Both the position numbers and the translations under genes were made by a program. The notes beneath the pieces are model-generated. The model searched no databases and was not told the origin of the DNA. It saw nothing but the letters and a program-made list of their open reading frames with translations. This document shows positions 1-9,032 of a stretch of 64,000 nucleotides of DNA, in pieces. This stretch comes from Acidobacteriota bacterium. Its GTDB lineage: Bacteria > Acidobacteriota > Thermoanaerobaculia > UBA5066. The stretch spans positions 124,001 through 188,000 of the forward strand of contig JADJVE010000002.1 of the NCBI GenBank assembly GCA_016716715.1, given 5' to 3'. Numbering within the stretch: position 1 is the stretch's first letter; each line of letters opens with the position of its first letter.

Positions 1-1204
1 CGTCGGGCGCGGCAACGCGATCAACGTCCACGTCACGCTCGTCCCGCACATCGCCGGGTCGGACGAGCTGAAGACGAAGCCGACGCAGCACTCCGTCAAG
101 GAGCTGCGCTCGATCGGCATCCAGCCCGACATCCTCCTCTGCCGCGCGGATCGCTCGATCCCCGAGGAGATGAAGAAGAAGATCGCGCTCTTCTGCAACG
201 TCGACGAGCGCGCCGTCATCACCGCCATCGACGTCCCGACGATCTACGAGGTCCCGCTCGCGTTCGCGCGCGAGGGGCTCGACGAGATCCTCCTCGACTA
301 CCTCTCGCTGCCCCACTACGACAGGGACCTCACGAAGTGGGACACGATCCTCAACCGCGTCAGGAACCCGCAGGACGAGGTCAACGTCGCGTTCGTCGGC
401 AAGTACGTGCAGCTCGGCGACAGCTACAAGTCGCTCAACGAGGCGCTCCACCACGGCGGCATCGCGAACAACGTGAAGGTGAAGATCTCGTTCGTGGACT
501 CCGAGGAGCTGGAGACCGTCGGCTACCCCGAGACGCTCGCCCGCGCGGACGCGATCCTCGTCGGCCCCGGCTTCGGCCGCCGCGGAATCGAGGGCAAGCT
601 CAAGGCGATCCGCTTCGCGCGCGAGATGAAGGTCCCGTTCTTCGGGATCTGCCTCGGGATGCAGTGCGCCGTCATCGAATACGCCCGCAACGTCTGCGGA
701 CTGAAGGACGCGAACTCGACCGAGTTCGAGACGACCACCCCGCACAAGGTCATTTACATGCTGCGCGACCTCCTCGGCGTCGAGGCGCTCGGCGGAACGA
801 TGCGTCTCGGCAAGTACCCGTGCGACCTCGGCGAAGGGACGCTCGCGCGACGCGCGTACGGCGAGCCGCAGATCTGGGAGCGGCACCGGCACCGCTACGA
901 GGTCAACCAGGAATATCTCCCCATGCTGCGCGATGCGGGCCTGACGTTCTGCGGAATGTCGCCGGACAAGAAGTTCGTCGAGATGGTCGAGCTGTCGGAC
1001 CACCCGTGGTTCCTCGGCTGCCAGTTCCACCCGGAGTTCAAGAGCAAGCCGGCCCAGCCCCACCCGCTCTTCAAGGACTTCATCCGCGCCGCCCGCGCCC
1101 ACCGGCTCGCGACGCGCGAGGGCGTCGAGAAGAAGGCGGCCGAGCTGGAGACCCCAGTCGTCGCGCCGGCGAACCTCCCCGCTCCGAACGGCCTGTCGGC
1201 CTGA
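1..1204 (+). CDS. pyrG: CTP synthase, C-terminal part (5' end outside window)
   Basis: Catalyses ATP-dependent amination of UTP to CTP with glutamine as nitrogen donor, the last step of de novo pyrimidine synthesis. The frame is open from base 2, so the N-terminal part of the synthetase domain is missing. Visible are the synthetase motif KTKPTQHSVKELRSIGI, then a linker and a class I glutamine amidotransferase domain with the nucleophile in GICLGMQ (Cys codon at 650), GGTMRLG, and the HPEF triad element near 1028. The C-terminus has an Ala/Pro-rich tail beyond the usual end. In many bacteria pyrG is followed directly by kdsA; here 13 kb of other genes intervene. Confidence 0.97.
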   Translation, partial: VGRGNAINVHVTLVPHIAGSDELKTKPTQHSVKELRSIGIQPDILLCRADRSIPEEMKKKIALFCNVDERAVITAIDVPTIYEVPLAFAREGLDEILLDYLSLPHYDRDLTKWDTILNRVRNPQDEVNVAFVGKYVQLGDSYKSLNEALHHGGIANNVKVKISFVDSEELETVGYPETLARADAILVGPGFGRRGIEGKLKAIRFAREMKVPFFGICLGMQCAVIEYARNVCGLKDANSTEFETTTPHKVIYMLRDLLGVEALGGTMRLGKYPCDLGEGTLARRAYGEPQIWERHRHRYEVNQEYLPMLRDAGLTFCGMSPDKKFVEMVELSDHPWFLGCQFHPEFKSKPAQPHPLFKDFIRAARAHRLATREGVEKKAAELETPVVAPANLPAPNGLSA

Positions 1205-1295
1205 AGTCCCCTTTGACCCGGCCCTGATTCAAATGCGTCATGGCCGGGCCCTGCCCGCCGCCCTATCGCGTTCATGAGGGCATGGGAGGTGGCGC

Positions 1296-1781
1296 ATGGC
1301 AACGCCGCAATTCACTCCGACCCAAGCCCCGCCCGCGAAGGCGGTGACCCTCCAGCCGATCGTGTTCGCGACGGACTTCTCGCCGGCGTCGAAGGGCGCG
1401 CTCGAGAAGGCGATCGAGCTGGCCCGCAAGGAAGGCGCCGAGCTGATCGTCGCGCACGTCTACGAGCCGCCCGCCAGCCTGAGTCACTCGGGCGTCGCGG
1501 ACGACGTCATCGAGGCCGAGCTCGAGGCGACGATCCACAAGGACGTCGAGAAGCAGCTCGAGCCCCTGCTCGCGACGGTTCGGGCGGCCGGCGTGAAGGT
1601 GCGCGGCGAGATCCTCGCCGGTCACGCCGCAAAGGAGCTCGCTCTCCTCGCGGACCGGAACGGCGCGGCAATGGTCGTGATCGGAACCCACGGCCGGACG
1701 GGCATCAAGAAGCTCGTCATGGGCAGCGTTGCGAGCCAGGTCATCGCGACGGCTCCGTGCCCGGTGCTGACCGTCCACTGA
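1296..1781 (+). CDS. Universal stress protein, UspA family
   Basis: Single-domain Usp of 161 residues, a cytoplasmic stress-response protein of the nucleotide-binding type. After about 20 extra N-terminal residues comes the beta1 motif IVFATDFS. The C-terminal half carries the ATP-binding signature GTHGRTGIKKLVMGSVAS, which fits G-2x-G-9x-G-S, and ends APCPVLTV as in canonical family members. The ATG is chosen because GGGAGGTGG lies just upstream; an ATG at 1274 in another frame is not supported. It stands alone between pyrG and a phosphoesterase gene. Confidence 0.92.
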   Translation: MATPQFTPTQAPPAKAVTLQPIVFATDFSPASKGALEKAIELARKEGAELIVAHVYEPPASLSHSGVADDVIEAELEATIHKDVEKQLEPLLATVRAAGVKVRGEILAGHAAKELALLADRNGAAMVVIGTHGRTGIKKLVMGSVASQVIATAPCPVLTVH

Positions 1782-1801
1782 CGCGACGAAACCGCCCCTG
1801 C

Positions 1802-1807
1802 TAGCAT
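1802..1807 (+). promoter_or_regulatory. -10-like hexamer for the phosphatase gene (leaderless)
   Basis: TAGCAT lies 6 nt upstream of the GTG at 1814 and no Shine-Dalgarno sequence is present, so transcription would begin at or next to the start codon. It belongs to a recurrent pattern in this window. Inferred by motif only; no clear -35. Confidence 0.45.
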
Positions 1808-1813
1808 CGCGCC

Positions 1814-2788
1814 GTGTTGCGACGTCTCGCCGGGGCGGCTCTTCTCGCCGCGGCTTCTCTCGCGTGCGGGCCGTCTCCCGCACCGCGGGCGCGCACGACG
1901 CCGACGGCCGCCGCCGCGCTCCCTTCGCCGCCTGCCGGATCGCTCGAGTTCCTCGTCCTCGGAGACTGGGGGCGGGGCGGCAACCGCGTGCAGCGCCAGG
2001 TGGCCGGCGCGATGGCGGCATGGGCGGGAGCGCACCCGGTCCGTTTCGTCGTCTCGACGGGTGACAACTTCTACGAGGACGGGGTTTCGTCGGTGACGGA
2101 CCGGGCCTGGAAGGCTTCGTTCGAAGACGTCTACTCCGCGCCGAGCCTTCTCCAGGTGCCCTGGATCGTCGCGCTCGGCAATCACGACTACCGCGGGAAC
2201 GTGGACGCGCAGATCGAGTATTCGAAGTCGAGCCCCCGCTGGCGGATGCCGGCGCGTTCGTACACCGTCCAGGAGATCGCCGGAGACGGGACGCGCGTCC
2301 AGATCTTCGTCCTGGACACGACGCCGTTTCTCGCAGCCTATCGCTCGTTCCCCTCCCGCACGAAGGTCGCCGGACAGGATCCCGCGCCGCAGCGCGCCTG
2401 GCTCGAGAGGGAGCTCGCCACCTCGACCGCGGACTGGAAGATCGTCGTCGGCCACCACGCGATTCGCTCCTGCGGGCCCCACGGCGACTCGGCCGAGCTC
2501 GCCCGGGACATCCTGCCGCTCCTGACCCGATTTCACGTCCCTGTCTACCTGAACGGCCACGAGCACGGGCTGCAGCACCTCGAGTCCGGCGGCATCCATT
2601 TCCTGACTTCCGGCGGCGGGTCGGAGGCCACGCGCGTGTCTCCCGACGCGAGGACCGTCTGGGCCGAGGCCACAGGCGGATTCATGGCGCTCGCGGCGAG
2701 CCGCGAGACGCTCCAGCTCAGGGCGGTGAACGCCCTCGGCGCCGTGCGGCACGAGGCCGCGATCCCGCGCCCCACGCCCGCGCCCTGA
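1814..2788 (+). CDS. Metallophosphoesterase, purple acid phosphatase-like lipoprotein or exported protein
   Basis: Probable exported phosphomonoesterase with a dinuclear metal site, resembling tartrate-resistant (type 5) acid phosphatases. Motifs in order: GDWG (Asp51), GDNFYEDG (Asp84, and Tyr87 at the position of the Fe-binding Tyr of purple acid phosphatases), GNHD (Asn123-His124), GHHAIRSCGPHGD, and NGHEHGLQ near the C-terminus. The N-terminus has a hydrophobic signal ending ASLAC with Cys18; the lipobox is imperfect, so lipoprotein anchoring is uncertain. GTG start, with TAGCAT 6 nt upstream. Length 324 residues. The substrate is unknown. Confidence 0.85.
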   Translation: MLRRLAGAALLAAASLACGPSPAPRARTTPTAAAALPSPPAGSLEFLVLGDWGRGGNRVQRQVAGAMAAWAGAHPVRFVVSTGDNFYEDGVSSVTDRAWKASFEDVYSAPSLLQVPWIVALGNHDYRGNVDAQIEYSKSSPRWRMPARSYTVQEIAGDGTRVQIFVLDTTPFLAAYRSFPSRTKVAGQDPAPQRAWLERELATSTADWKIVVGHHAIRSCGPHGDSAELARDILPLLTRFHVPVYLNGHEHGLQHLESGGIHFLTSGGGSEATRVSPDARTVWAEATGGFMALAASRETLQLRAVNALGAVRHEAAIPRPTPAP

Positions 2789-2875
2789 ACGGCCGGGCGC
2801 CGCATTTCACATCGCCGACGACGTTTCCTCTCTTGAGATAGGATCGCACGCGTACATCCCCGGAGAGGGCTCCCC

Positions 2876-2911
2876 ATGAGCACTCGTACAGAGAATCAGC
2901 GCGCCGCGTGA
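2876..2911 (+). CDS. Possible 11-codon leader ORF before the giant Ig protein
   Basis: A minimal ORF encoding 11 residues (MSTRTENQRAA) starts 14 nt after the purine-rich GGAGAGGG and ends 19 nt before the ATG of the giant secreted protein. A TAGGAT hexamer lies about 30 nt upstream at 2839-2844. It could be a translated leader, or a chance ORF in an untranslated leader. There is no conservation evidence from this window alone. Confidence 0.2.
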   Translation: MSTRTENQRAA

Positions 2912-2930
2912 ACGGCGCAGCGGAGGTCGA

Positions 2931-5900
2931 ATGATCCGTCGAGGGCTCGCTCTCTTTCCGGCCGCCGCTCTTCTCGCGTTGGCGCATCCGCTCGCGGCCG
3001 GCGTCGGTCCCGTGGGTCAGGCCTTCGTCCCGATCACGGCGTGCCGTTCGGTGGATACGCGCGGCCCGGCCGGCCCGAACGGAGGCCCCGCGCTCGGCGC
3101 GAACGCACTCCGGATCCTCCCCGTCGCCGGCACCTGCGGCGTCCCCGCGAATGCGCTCGGCCTCGTCGTCAACCTCACGGTCGTGAACCCCGCCGCGCCG
3201 GGATACGCGCAGCTTTTCGCGGGCGACGCGCCGGTGCCGCCGACGACGGTGCTCGGCTTCAAGGCCAACAACACGCGTGCCGGCTTCGCGTTCGTGGCGC
3301 TCGCCGCGGACGGGTCCGGAACGGTCGGTCTCGCGAACGGGTCCGCGGGGAGCGCGGACTACATCCTCGACGTCGAGGGCTACTTCATCCCCGCCTGCGT
3401 CGCCACGATCAACGTCACGAACCCGGCCACGTCCGGCGGCACCGTGAACGCGGCGTTCAGCCAGGCGTTCACGTCCTCGGGCGGCGTCGGCGCGATGACC
3501 TATGCGACCGCCTCGCCGCTGCCGCCGGGCCTGACGCTCGCCGCGGACGGAACTCTCTCGGGCACGCCCACGCAGCCCGGAACGTTCCCGATCACCGTGA
3601 CCGCGACCGACCAGAACGGCTGCACCGGCACCGGTCCGACGTACACGCTCGTGATCGCCTGCCAGACGATCTCCGTGACGATTCCGGCCGTCGCGACCGG
3701 GACTGCGAACACTCCCTTCAGCCAGACGTTCACGCAGACGGGCGGCGTCGGGGCGACCACGTTCTCGACGGTGAGCGCCCTCCCGATCGGGATGACGCTC
3801 GCGGCCAGCGGCGTTCTCTCGGGCACGCCCACGCAGGCGGGCGGCTTCGACATCGTCGTCACGGCCACCGACGCGAACGGGTGCACGGGCGCGGGCGCGA
3901 CGTATCACCTCGTCATCGCCTGCCAGACGATCGCCGTCACGAATCCGGCCACGGCGGCGGGCACGGTAAACGCGCCCTTCAGCCAGACCTTCACGCAGGC
4001 CGGCGCGATCGGCTCGGCGACGTTCACGACGGTGAGCCCGCTGCCCACCGGCCTCACGCTCGCCGCAAACGGAACGCTGTCCGGCACGCCTCTCGTCAAG
4101 GGCTCGTTCCCGATCGTCGTCAAGGTCACGGACGCCAACCTGTGCACCGGCACGGGCGCGACGTACACGCTCATGATCGGCTGCCAGACGATCGCCGTGA
4201 CGAATCCCGGCGTGACGACGGCGACCGCCGGGGCCGCGTTCAGCCAGACCTTCACGGCGTCGAACACCGTCGGATCCGTCACGTTCGCGACAGCGAGCAC
4301 GCTGCCTGCCGGACTCACGCTCGCGGCAAACGGCGTCCTCTCGGGCACGCCGACGCAGACGGGCTCCTTCCCGATCGTCGTGGTCGCCACGGACGCGAAC
4401 GGCTGCGCGGGGATCGGCGCAACGTACACGCTCGTCGTGGGCTGCCAGACCTACAGCGTCGGGCCCGCCTCGCTCCCGCAGGGCACCGCCGGCACGCTCT
4501 ATCCGGCCGTCACGTTCACGCACGCGGGCGGCATCGGGACCGTCACGTTCGCCGAGACCGGAACTCTCCCGACCGGAATGGGCTTTGCGGCCGGCGTCCT
4601 CTCGGGCACGCCGACGCAGACCGGCTCGTTCCCGATCACGGTCACGGCCACGGACGCGAACGGGTGCACGGCGACGCGCGACTACCTCCTCGTCGTGTCC
4701 TGCTCCGGCACGTCGATTTCCCTGTCTCCGGGCTCGCTTGCGGCCGCCCCGGCGAACGCGCCGTTCCCGTCCACGACGTTCACGGCCACGGGCGGCACGG
4801 GCCCCTACACGTTCCAGAAGGCGGGCGCCCTGCCGGCGGGGATGACGTTCGTCGTCGACACGCTCTCGGGCACGCCGACGCAGACGGGGTCGTTCCCGAT
4901 CACGATCTCCGTGACCGACGCGAGCGGATGCGCGGGCAGCCAGGACTACGTCGTCACGATCACGTGCAACGGCGTCACGATCACCGTCGCGCCGCCCTCG
5001 CTGTCCCCCGGACCCGTCGGCTCGCCGTACGGCCCCGTGACGTTCACGCCGTCGGGCGGCACCGCGCCCTACGCGCTCGCGGAGATCGGCGCTCTGCCCC
5101 TCGGCATGACCTTCGCAGCAGGCGTGCTCTCCGGCACGCCGACGCAGCCCGGCACGTTCCCCGTCACCGTCACGGCGACGGACGCGAACGGCTGCACCGG
5201 CCAGACGGTCTACAGCCTCGTGACGACCTGCCCGACGATTACCGTGACCAATCCGGTCAACGCGGGTGGAACGGCGGGCTCTGCCTTCAGCGAGACGTTT
5301 ACGCAGTCCGGCGGCAGCGGCACCGTCACGTTCTCGACGTCCAGCACGCTGCCCACCGGCCTCACGCTCTCGAGCGCCGGCGTTCTCTCGGGCACCACGA
5401 CGCAGACCGGCTCCTTCCCGATCGTCGTCAAGGCCACGGACGCGAACGGCTGCACCGGCGCCGGCGCGACGTACACCCTCGTGATCGCGTGCCAGGCGAT
5501 CACCGTCACGAATCCGGTGACGGCCACCGCCACCGAGGGCGCTGCCTTCGACCAGACGTTCACCGTGTCGGGCCTCCTGGGAACCGCGACGTGGTCGACC
5601 GCGAGCACGCTGCCCACGGGCCTCACGCTGAACGCCTCGACGGGGCATCTCTCCGGCACGCCGACGCAGACGGGCTCGTTCCCGATCGTCGTCAAGGCCA
5701 CCGACACGAATGGCTGCGTCGGCACGTCGGCGACGTACACCCTGGTCATCACCTGCCCGACGATCACGGTGAGCGGGACGATCCCGGCGCTCACCTACAA
5801 CACGGCGATGTCGACGGCGACGTTCACGCAGAGCGGGACGACCTCCGCGATCACGTGGTCGGCGACCGGACTCCCCGCCGGCCTCGGCATCAACTCCTCG

Positions 5901-8492
5901 AACGGGCAGGTCACCGGGACCCCGACCGCGACCGGCACGTTCTCCGCGACGATCACGGCGACGGACGCCGGCGGCTGCTCCGGCTCGAAGGCGGTCTCGG
6001 TCACCGTCGCGCCGACCGCCCCGTCGCAGTCGTACACGGGTGTCGGGAACACGCAGTTCTACGTGACCGGCGTCGCCGGCGCTCCCACGACGCCGGCCGT
6101 CTCCTCGGCCACCGCGCTCCTGAACGGCGCGCAGCCCGCGGGCGGCGTCTCGGTCACGGCCGCGAGCTGCTCGACGGGCGGAACACTGACGACGTTCGAC
6201 GGCGCCGGGCGCTTCGTCTTCACGCCGGACGTCGCCTCGACGTCGGCGACGTGCACGTACACGGTCTCGAGCAACACCGGCGCCACGCCCACGCCGACGA
6301 CGGCGACCGCGAACCTGACCTTCACGCTGAGCGGGATGGTCTGGTACGTGAACAACACGATCGGCTCCTCGGGCGACGGCCGCAGCCACAACCCCTTCAA
6401 GCTCCTGAGCGACGCCCAGGGGCCGGCCGTCGGAAAGCCGCAGACCGGCCAGGCGATCTACGTCCACACGGGCAGCGGAAGCACGACGGGCAATCTCAAC
6501 CTTCTCGCCAGCCAGGCGCTCGTCGGCAACGGCGTCGCCTTCACGATCGGGGCCCTTTCCCTCCCCGCCGGCACGAAGCCGACGCTCAGCGGCACCGTGG
6601 CGCTCGCGAACGACGTCTCCGTGTCCGGGTTCACCTTCACCCCCGCCGGGTCCGGCTCGGCGATCACCGGCACGAGCGTCGGCGGGACGTCGACGATCAG
6701 CCAGAACGCCCTCTCGCTGAACAACTTGGGAACCGCGGTGAGTCTCACGGGCGGAGCCGGCACGATCAACTTCACGTCGACCTCGATCAGCCAGAGCGGA
6801 GCCGGCACCGGCGTCTCCATCGGCAGCAAGACAGGCGGCACGGTCTCCTTCGACTCTTCTTCCCCGATCAGTGTCACGGGCCCGGGGGCCAAGGGCGTCA
6901 ATCTGACGAGCAACACGGGCGCCACGATCACGTTCGCCGGCGGGCTCACGCTGACGACGACGACGGGCAGCGCCTTCTCGGCGACGGGCGGCGGCACGGT
7001 CACCGCCACGCAGAACAACACAACGATCGTCAACACGCTCACGACGACCACGGGAACTGCACTCAACGTCGCGAACACGACGATCGGCGTGGCCGGCCTC
7101 ACCTTCCGGAGCATCTCCGCGAACGGCGGCGCAAACGGCATCGTCCTGAACACGACCGGGGCGACCGGAGGGCTCACGGTGACGGGCAACGGCGCGAACT
7201 GCACGCCGGCGGACACGACGTGCACGGGCGGCACGATCCAGAACATGACGGGCGGAGACGACTCGGGGGCCACCCCGGCCGGCACCGGGATCGTCCTCAA
7301 CAGCACGCAGAATCCGTCCCTCACGCGGGTCCGGATCCGCGGAAATTCGAACTACGGGATCCGTGGCACGTCCGTCGTCGGCTTCGTCCTCGACAACAGC
7401 CTTCTGGACGGAACGACCGGCACCAACGGAGCGACCCCCTTCAACGACGGGTGCATCTCCTTCGACAACCTGACGGGAACCGCCACCGTCTCGAACAGCA
7501 ACATCCAGGGCGGCCTCTACAACAACTTCCGGCTCGTGAACACGGGCGGAACGCTGAACCGGATCACGTTCACGAACGTGACGTTCGACGTCAGCGGCGC
7601 GAGCCCGTCGAACGACGCGCTCACGATCGAGTCACAGAACGCCGCGGTCGTGAACGTCACGGTCCAGAACAGCTTCTTCAAGAGCGCCGCAGGCGACCTC
7701 TTCCAGCTCAACAACATCGGAACGGGAGCCGACGACCTCGTCTTCACGGGCAACACGCTCACGAACGGCAACAGCGCCATCGCGACGGGCGGCGGCGGCG
7801 TGACGATCGGGAGCAGCGGCACCGGGAACATCACGAGCAACTTCTCGAACAACACGCTCCGGGACGCCGTGGGCCACGCGATTCTCTTCTTCAAGTCCAC
7901 CGGCGCGGCGTCGGTCACCGGAACGTTCGACAACAACACGATCGGCGTCGCGGGCACCGCCAACTCCGGCTCGCTCGAGGGAGACGGGATCAAGGTCCAG
8001 AACGCCGGCCAGGGCGCCGTGAAGGTCACGATCACGAACAACCAGATCCGCCAGTACAACAACTTCGGGATCGAGCTCCTGACCGGCGGCGGGGCGAGCG
8101 CTCAGAGCGGAGCGCTGAACGCAACGATCACCGGGAATACGGTCGCGAACCCGGGCAACAACCCGGCGTTCGCCGGGATCCCGTGGAACGGAATTCACGT
8201 GAACGACGGCACCGTCCCGGGCGACACGTACGTCGTCTGCGCCGAGATCGGCGGCGCGGGCGCGCTCGCGAACACGATCTCGGGCACCGGCACGAACGGC
8301 GGCACCGACTTCCGCGTCCGGCAGCGGCAGAACACGACGCTCAGGCTGCCGAACTACAGCGGCGCGAACAACGACAACGCAGCTGCCGTGGCTTTCGTCT
8401 CCGGCAACAATGGCGGGGCGTCCGGCACCGCCTCGAACACCGTCGGGTCGGGGGGCTTCGGCTTCACCGGCGGAGCCGGGAGCTGCCCGTGA
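2931..8492 (+). CDS. Giant secreted Ig-repeat / parallel beta-helix protein
   Basis: 1853 residues, probably secreted or surface-displayed. Order of parts: signal peptide (residues 1-23, ending LAAG); an N-terminal domain of about 130 residues opening FVPITACRSVDTRGP, a type common on surface proteins; ten tandem putative-Ig (He_PIG-like) repeats of about 85-90 residues at roughly 155-1030, each with a GLTLAA..G.LSGTPTQ.G.F core and a TDANGC end; a linker domain; and, from about 1140 (WYVNNTIGSSGDGRS), a long Asn/Thr/Gly-rich region with the spacing of right-handed beta-helix repeats. No anchor, sortase motif or catalytic motif is visible. GGAGG precedes the ATG. It heads a tight same-strand unit with three collar proteins and a GNAT protein, suggesting that it acts with them. 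Function unknown; adhesin or fibre component is a guess. Confidence 0.8.
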   Translation: MIRRGLALFPAAALLALAHPLAAGVGPVGQAFVPITACRSVDTRGPAGPNGGPALGANALRILPVAGTCGVPANALGLVVNLTVVNPAAPGYAQLFAGDAPVPPTTVLGFKANNTRAGFAFVALAADGSGTVGLANGSAGSADYILDVEGYFIPACVATINVTNPATSGGTVNAAFSQAFTSSGGVGAMTYATASPLPPGLTLAADGTLSGTPTQPGTFPITVTATDQNGCTGTGPTYTLVIACQTISVTIPAVATGTANTPFSQTFTQTGGVGATTFSTVSALPIGMTLAASGVLSGTPTQAGGFDIVVTATDANGCTGAGATYHLVIACQTIAVTNPATAAGTVNAPFSQTFTQAGAIGSATFTTVSPLPTGLTLAANGTLSGTPLVKGSFPIVVKVTDANLCTGTGATYTLMIGCQTIAVTNPGVTTATAGAAFSQTFTASNTVGSVTFATASTLPAGLTLAANGVLSGTPTQTGSFPIVVVATDANGCAGIGATYTLVVGCQTYSVGPASLPQGTAGTLYPAVTFTHAGGIGTVTFAETGTLPTGMGFAAGVLSGTPTQTGSFPITVTATDANGCTATRDYLLVVSCSGTSISLSPGSLAAAPANAPFPSTTFTATGGTGPYTFQKAGALPAGMTFVVDTLSGTPTQTGSFPITISVTDASGCAGSQDYVVTITCNGVTITVAPPSLSPGPVGSPYGPVTFTPSGGTAPYALAEIGALPLGMTFAAGVLSGTPTQPGTFPVTVTATDANGCTGQTVYSLVTTCPTITVTNPVNAGGTAGSAFSETFTQSGGSGTVTFSTSSTLPTGLTLSSAGVLSGTTTQTGSFPIVVKATDANGCTGAGATYTLVIACQAITVTNPVTATATEGAAFDQTFTVSGLLGTATWSTASTLPTGLTLNASTGHLSGTPTQTGSFPIVVKATDTNGCVGTSATYTLVITCPTITVSGTIPALTYNTAMSTATFTQSGTTSAITWSATGLPAGLGINSSNGQVTGTPTATGTFSATITATDAGGCSGSKAVSVTVAPTAPSQSYTGVGNTQFYVTGVAGAPTTPAVSSATALLNGAQPAGGVSVTAASCSTGGTLTTFDGAGRFVFTPDVASTSATCTYTVSSNTGATPTPTTATANLTFTLSGMVWYVNNTIGSSGDGRSHNPFKLLSDAQGPAVGKPQTGQAIYVHTGSGSTTGNLNLLASQALVGNGVAFTIGALSLPAGTKPTLSGTVALANDVSVSGFTFTPAGSGSAITGTSVGGTSTISQNALSLNNLGTAVSLTGGAGTINFTSTSISQSGAGTGVSIGSKTGGTVSFDSSSPISVTGPGAKGVNLTSNTGATITFAGGLTLTTTTGSAFSATGGGTVTATQNNTTIVNTLTTTTGTALNVANTTIGVAGLTFRSISANGGANGIVLNTTGATGGLTVTGNGANCTPADTTCTGGTIQNMTGGDDSGATPAGTGIVLNSTQNPSLTRVRIRGNSNYGIRGTSVVGFVLDNSLLDGTTGTNGATPFNDGCISFDNLTGTATVSNSNIQGGLYNNFRLVNTGGTLNRITFTNVTFDVSGASPSNDALTIESQNAAVVNVTVQNSFFKSAAGDLFQLNNIGTGADDLVFTGNTLTNGNSAIATGGGGVTIGSSGTGNITSNFSNNTLRDAVGHAILFFKSTGAASVTGTFDNNTIGVAGTANSGSLEGDGIKVQNAGQGAVKVTITNNQIRQYNNFGIELLTGGGASAQSGALNATITGNTVANPGNNPAFAGIPWNGIHVNDGTVPGDTYVVCAEIGGAGALANTISGTGTNGGTDFRVRQRQNTTLRLPNYSGANNDNAAAVAFVSGNNGGASGTASNTVGSGGFGFTGGAGSCP
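3396..6020 (+). repeat. Ten tandem Ig-like coding repeats, about 260 bp each
   Basis: Direct repeats inside the giant protein gene, with period about 255-270 bp. Nearly every unit encodes one Cys at the start (CQT or CPT) and one at the end (NGC), so each Ig module may hold its own disulfide or be linked to the next. Units 4, 5, 8 and 9 are especially alike around LSGTPTQTGSFPI, which suggests recent unit duplication or recombination. Confidence 0.85.
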
Positions 8493-8522
8493 GCGCATCG
8501 TCACCGAGCCAAGGAGGATTCA

Positions 8523-9023
8523 ATGGCTGAGCCCTTCCTCGCCGAGATCCGGATCATGAGCTTCAACTTCCCGCCCAAGGGCTGGGCGCTGTGCAACGGC
8601 CAGCTCCTTCCGATCAACCAGAACCAGGCCCTGTTCTCGCTCCTGGGCACGACCTATGGGGGTGACGGCCGCGTGAATTTCGGGCTGCCGAACCTCCAGG
8701 GGCGCGCGCCGATCCACATGGGAAACGGCCACACGCTCGGCGAGCGGGGAGGCGAACAGGCGCACACGCTCTCCATCTCCGAGATCCCCACGCACGTCCA
8801 CATGGTCAACGCGGCGAAGGCCGCGACGGGCGGCAGCGCAAACCCCGCGAACCAGTTTCTCGGCGGTGCGAACAACGCGTACCACGCCCCGGCTTCCTTG
8901 GCGACGCTGACCCCCCAGACGCTCACGAACGTCGGCGGCTCTCAGGCGCACCTCAACATGCAGCCGTTCCTGACGCTGAACTTCTCGATCGCCCTTCAGG
9001 GCATCTTCCCGAGTCAGACCTAG
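8523..9023 (+). CDS. Tail-collar domain protein 1 (MdpB / phage tail fibre-like)
   Basis: 166 residues, essentially a whole tail-collar (microcystin-dependent protein) unit. The N-terminal half has FLAEIRIMSFNFPPKGWALC, then GQLLPINQNQALFSLLGTTYGGDG and LPNLQGRAPIHMG; the middle has SEIPTHVH; the C-terminus reads GGSQAHLNMQPFLTLNF and ends IFPSQT. In phages this fold sits on short tail fibres; free-standing chromosomal triplets like this have no settled role. Strong site AAGGAGG 7 nt before ATG; 30 nt after the Ig gene. No signal peptide. Confidence 0.9.
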   Translation: MAEPFLAEIRIMSFNFPPKGWALCNGQLLPINQNQALFSLLGTTYGGDGRVNFGLPNLQGRAPIHMGNGHTLGERGGEQAHTLSISEIPTHVHMVNAAKAATGGSANPANQFLGGANNAYHAPASLATLTPQTLTNVGGSQAHLNMQPFLTLNFSIALQGIFPSQT

Positions 9024-9032
9024 GAGGCGGCG

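Noticed and set aside
1217..1248. Inverted repeat CCCGGCC/GGCCGGG after pyrG as a terminator
   Set aside because: Seven-base stem with an 18 nt loop and no T-tract; such repeats arise easily at this G+C content.
1274..1804. Plus-strand frame overlapping the universal stress gene
   Set aside because: Arg-rich, no family match; the overlapping frame has all Usp motifs.
3396..6020. CRISPR-like array in the repeat region
   Set aside because: Period about 260 bp and fully coding Ig modules; no short identical repeats with unique spacers.
7667..7897. Two TTCTTCAAG strings in the beta-helix gene as extra motif copies
   Set aside because: They lack the AAGAA/TTCTTNGAA core and are explained by FFK codons in repeats.
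2718..8530. Very long open frames on both strands overlapping the Ig-repeat gene (1249 and 1829 codons)
   Set aside because: They are Arg/Gly-rich shadows of a repetitive high-GC gene and have no domain, start site or codon pattern of their own.
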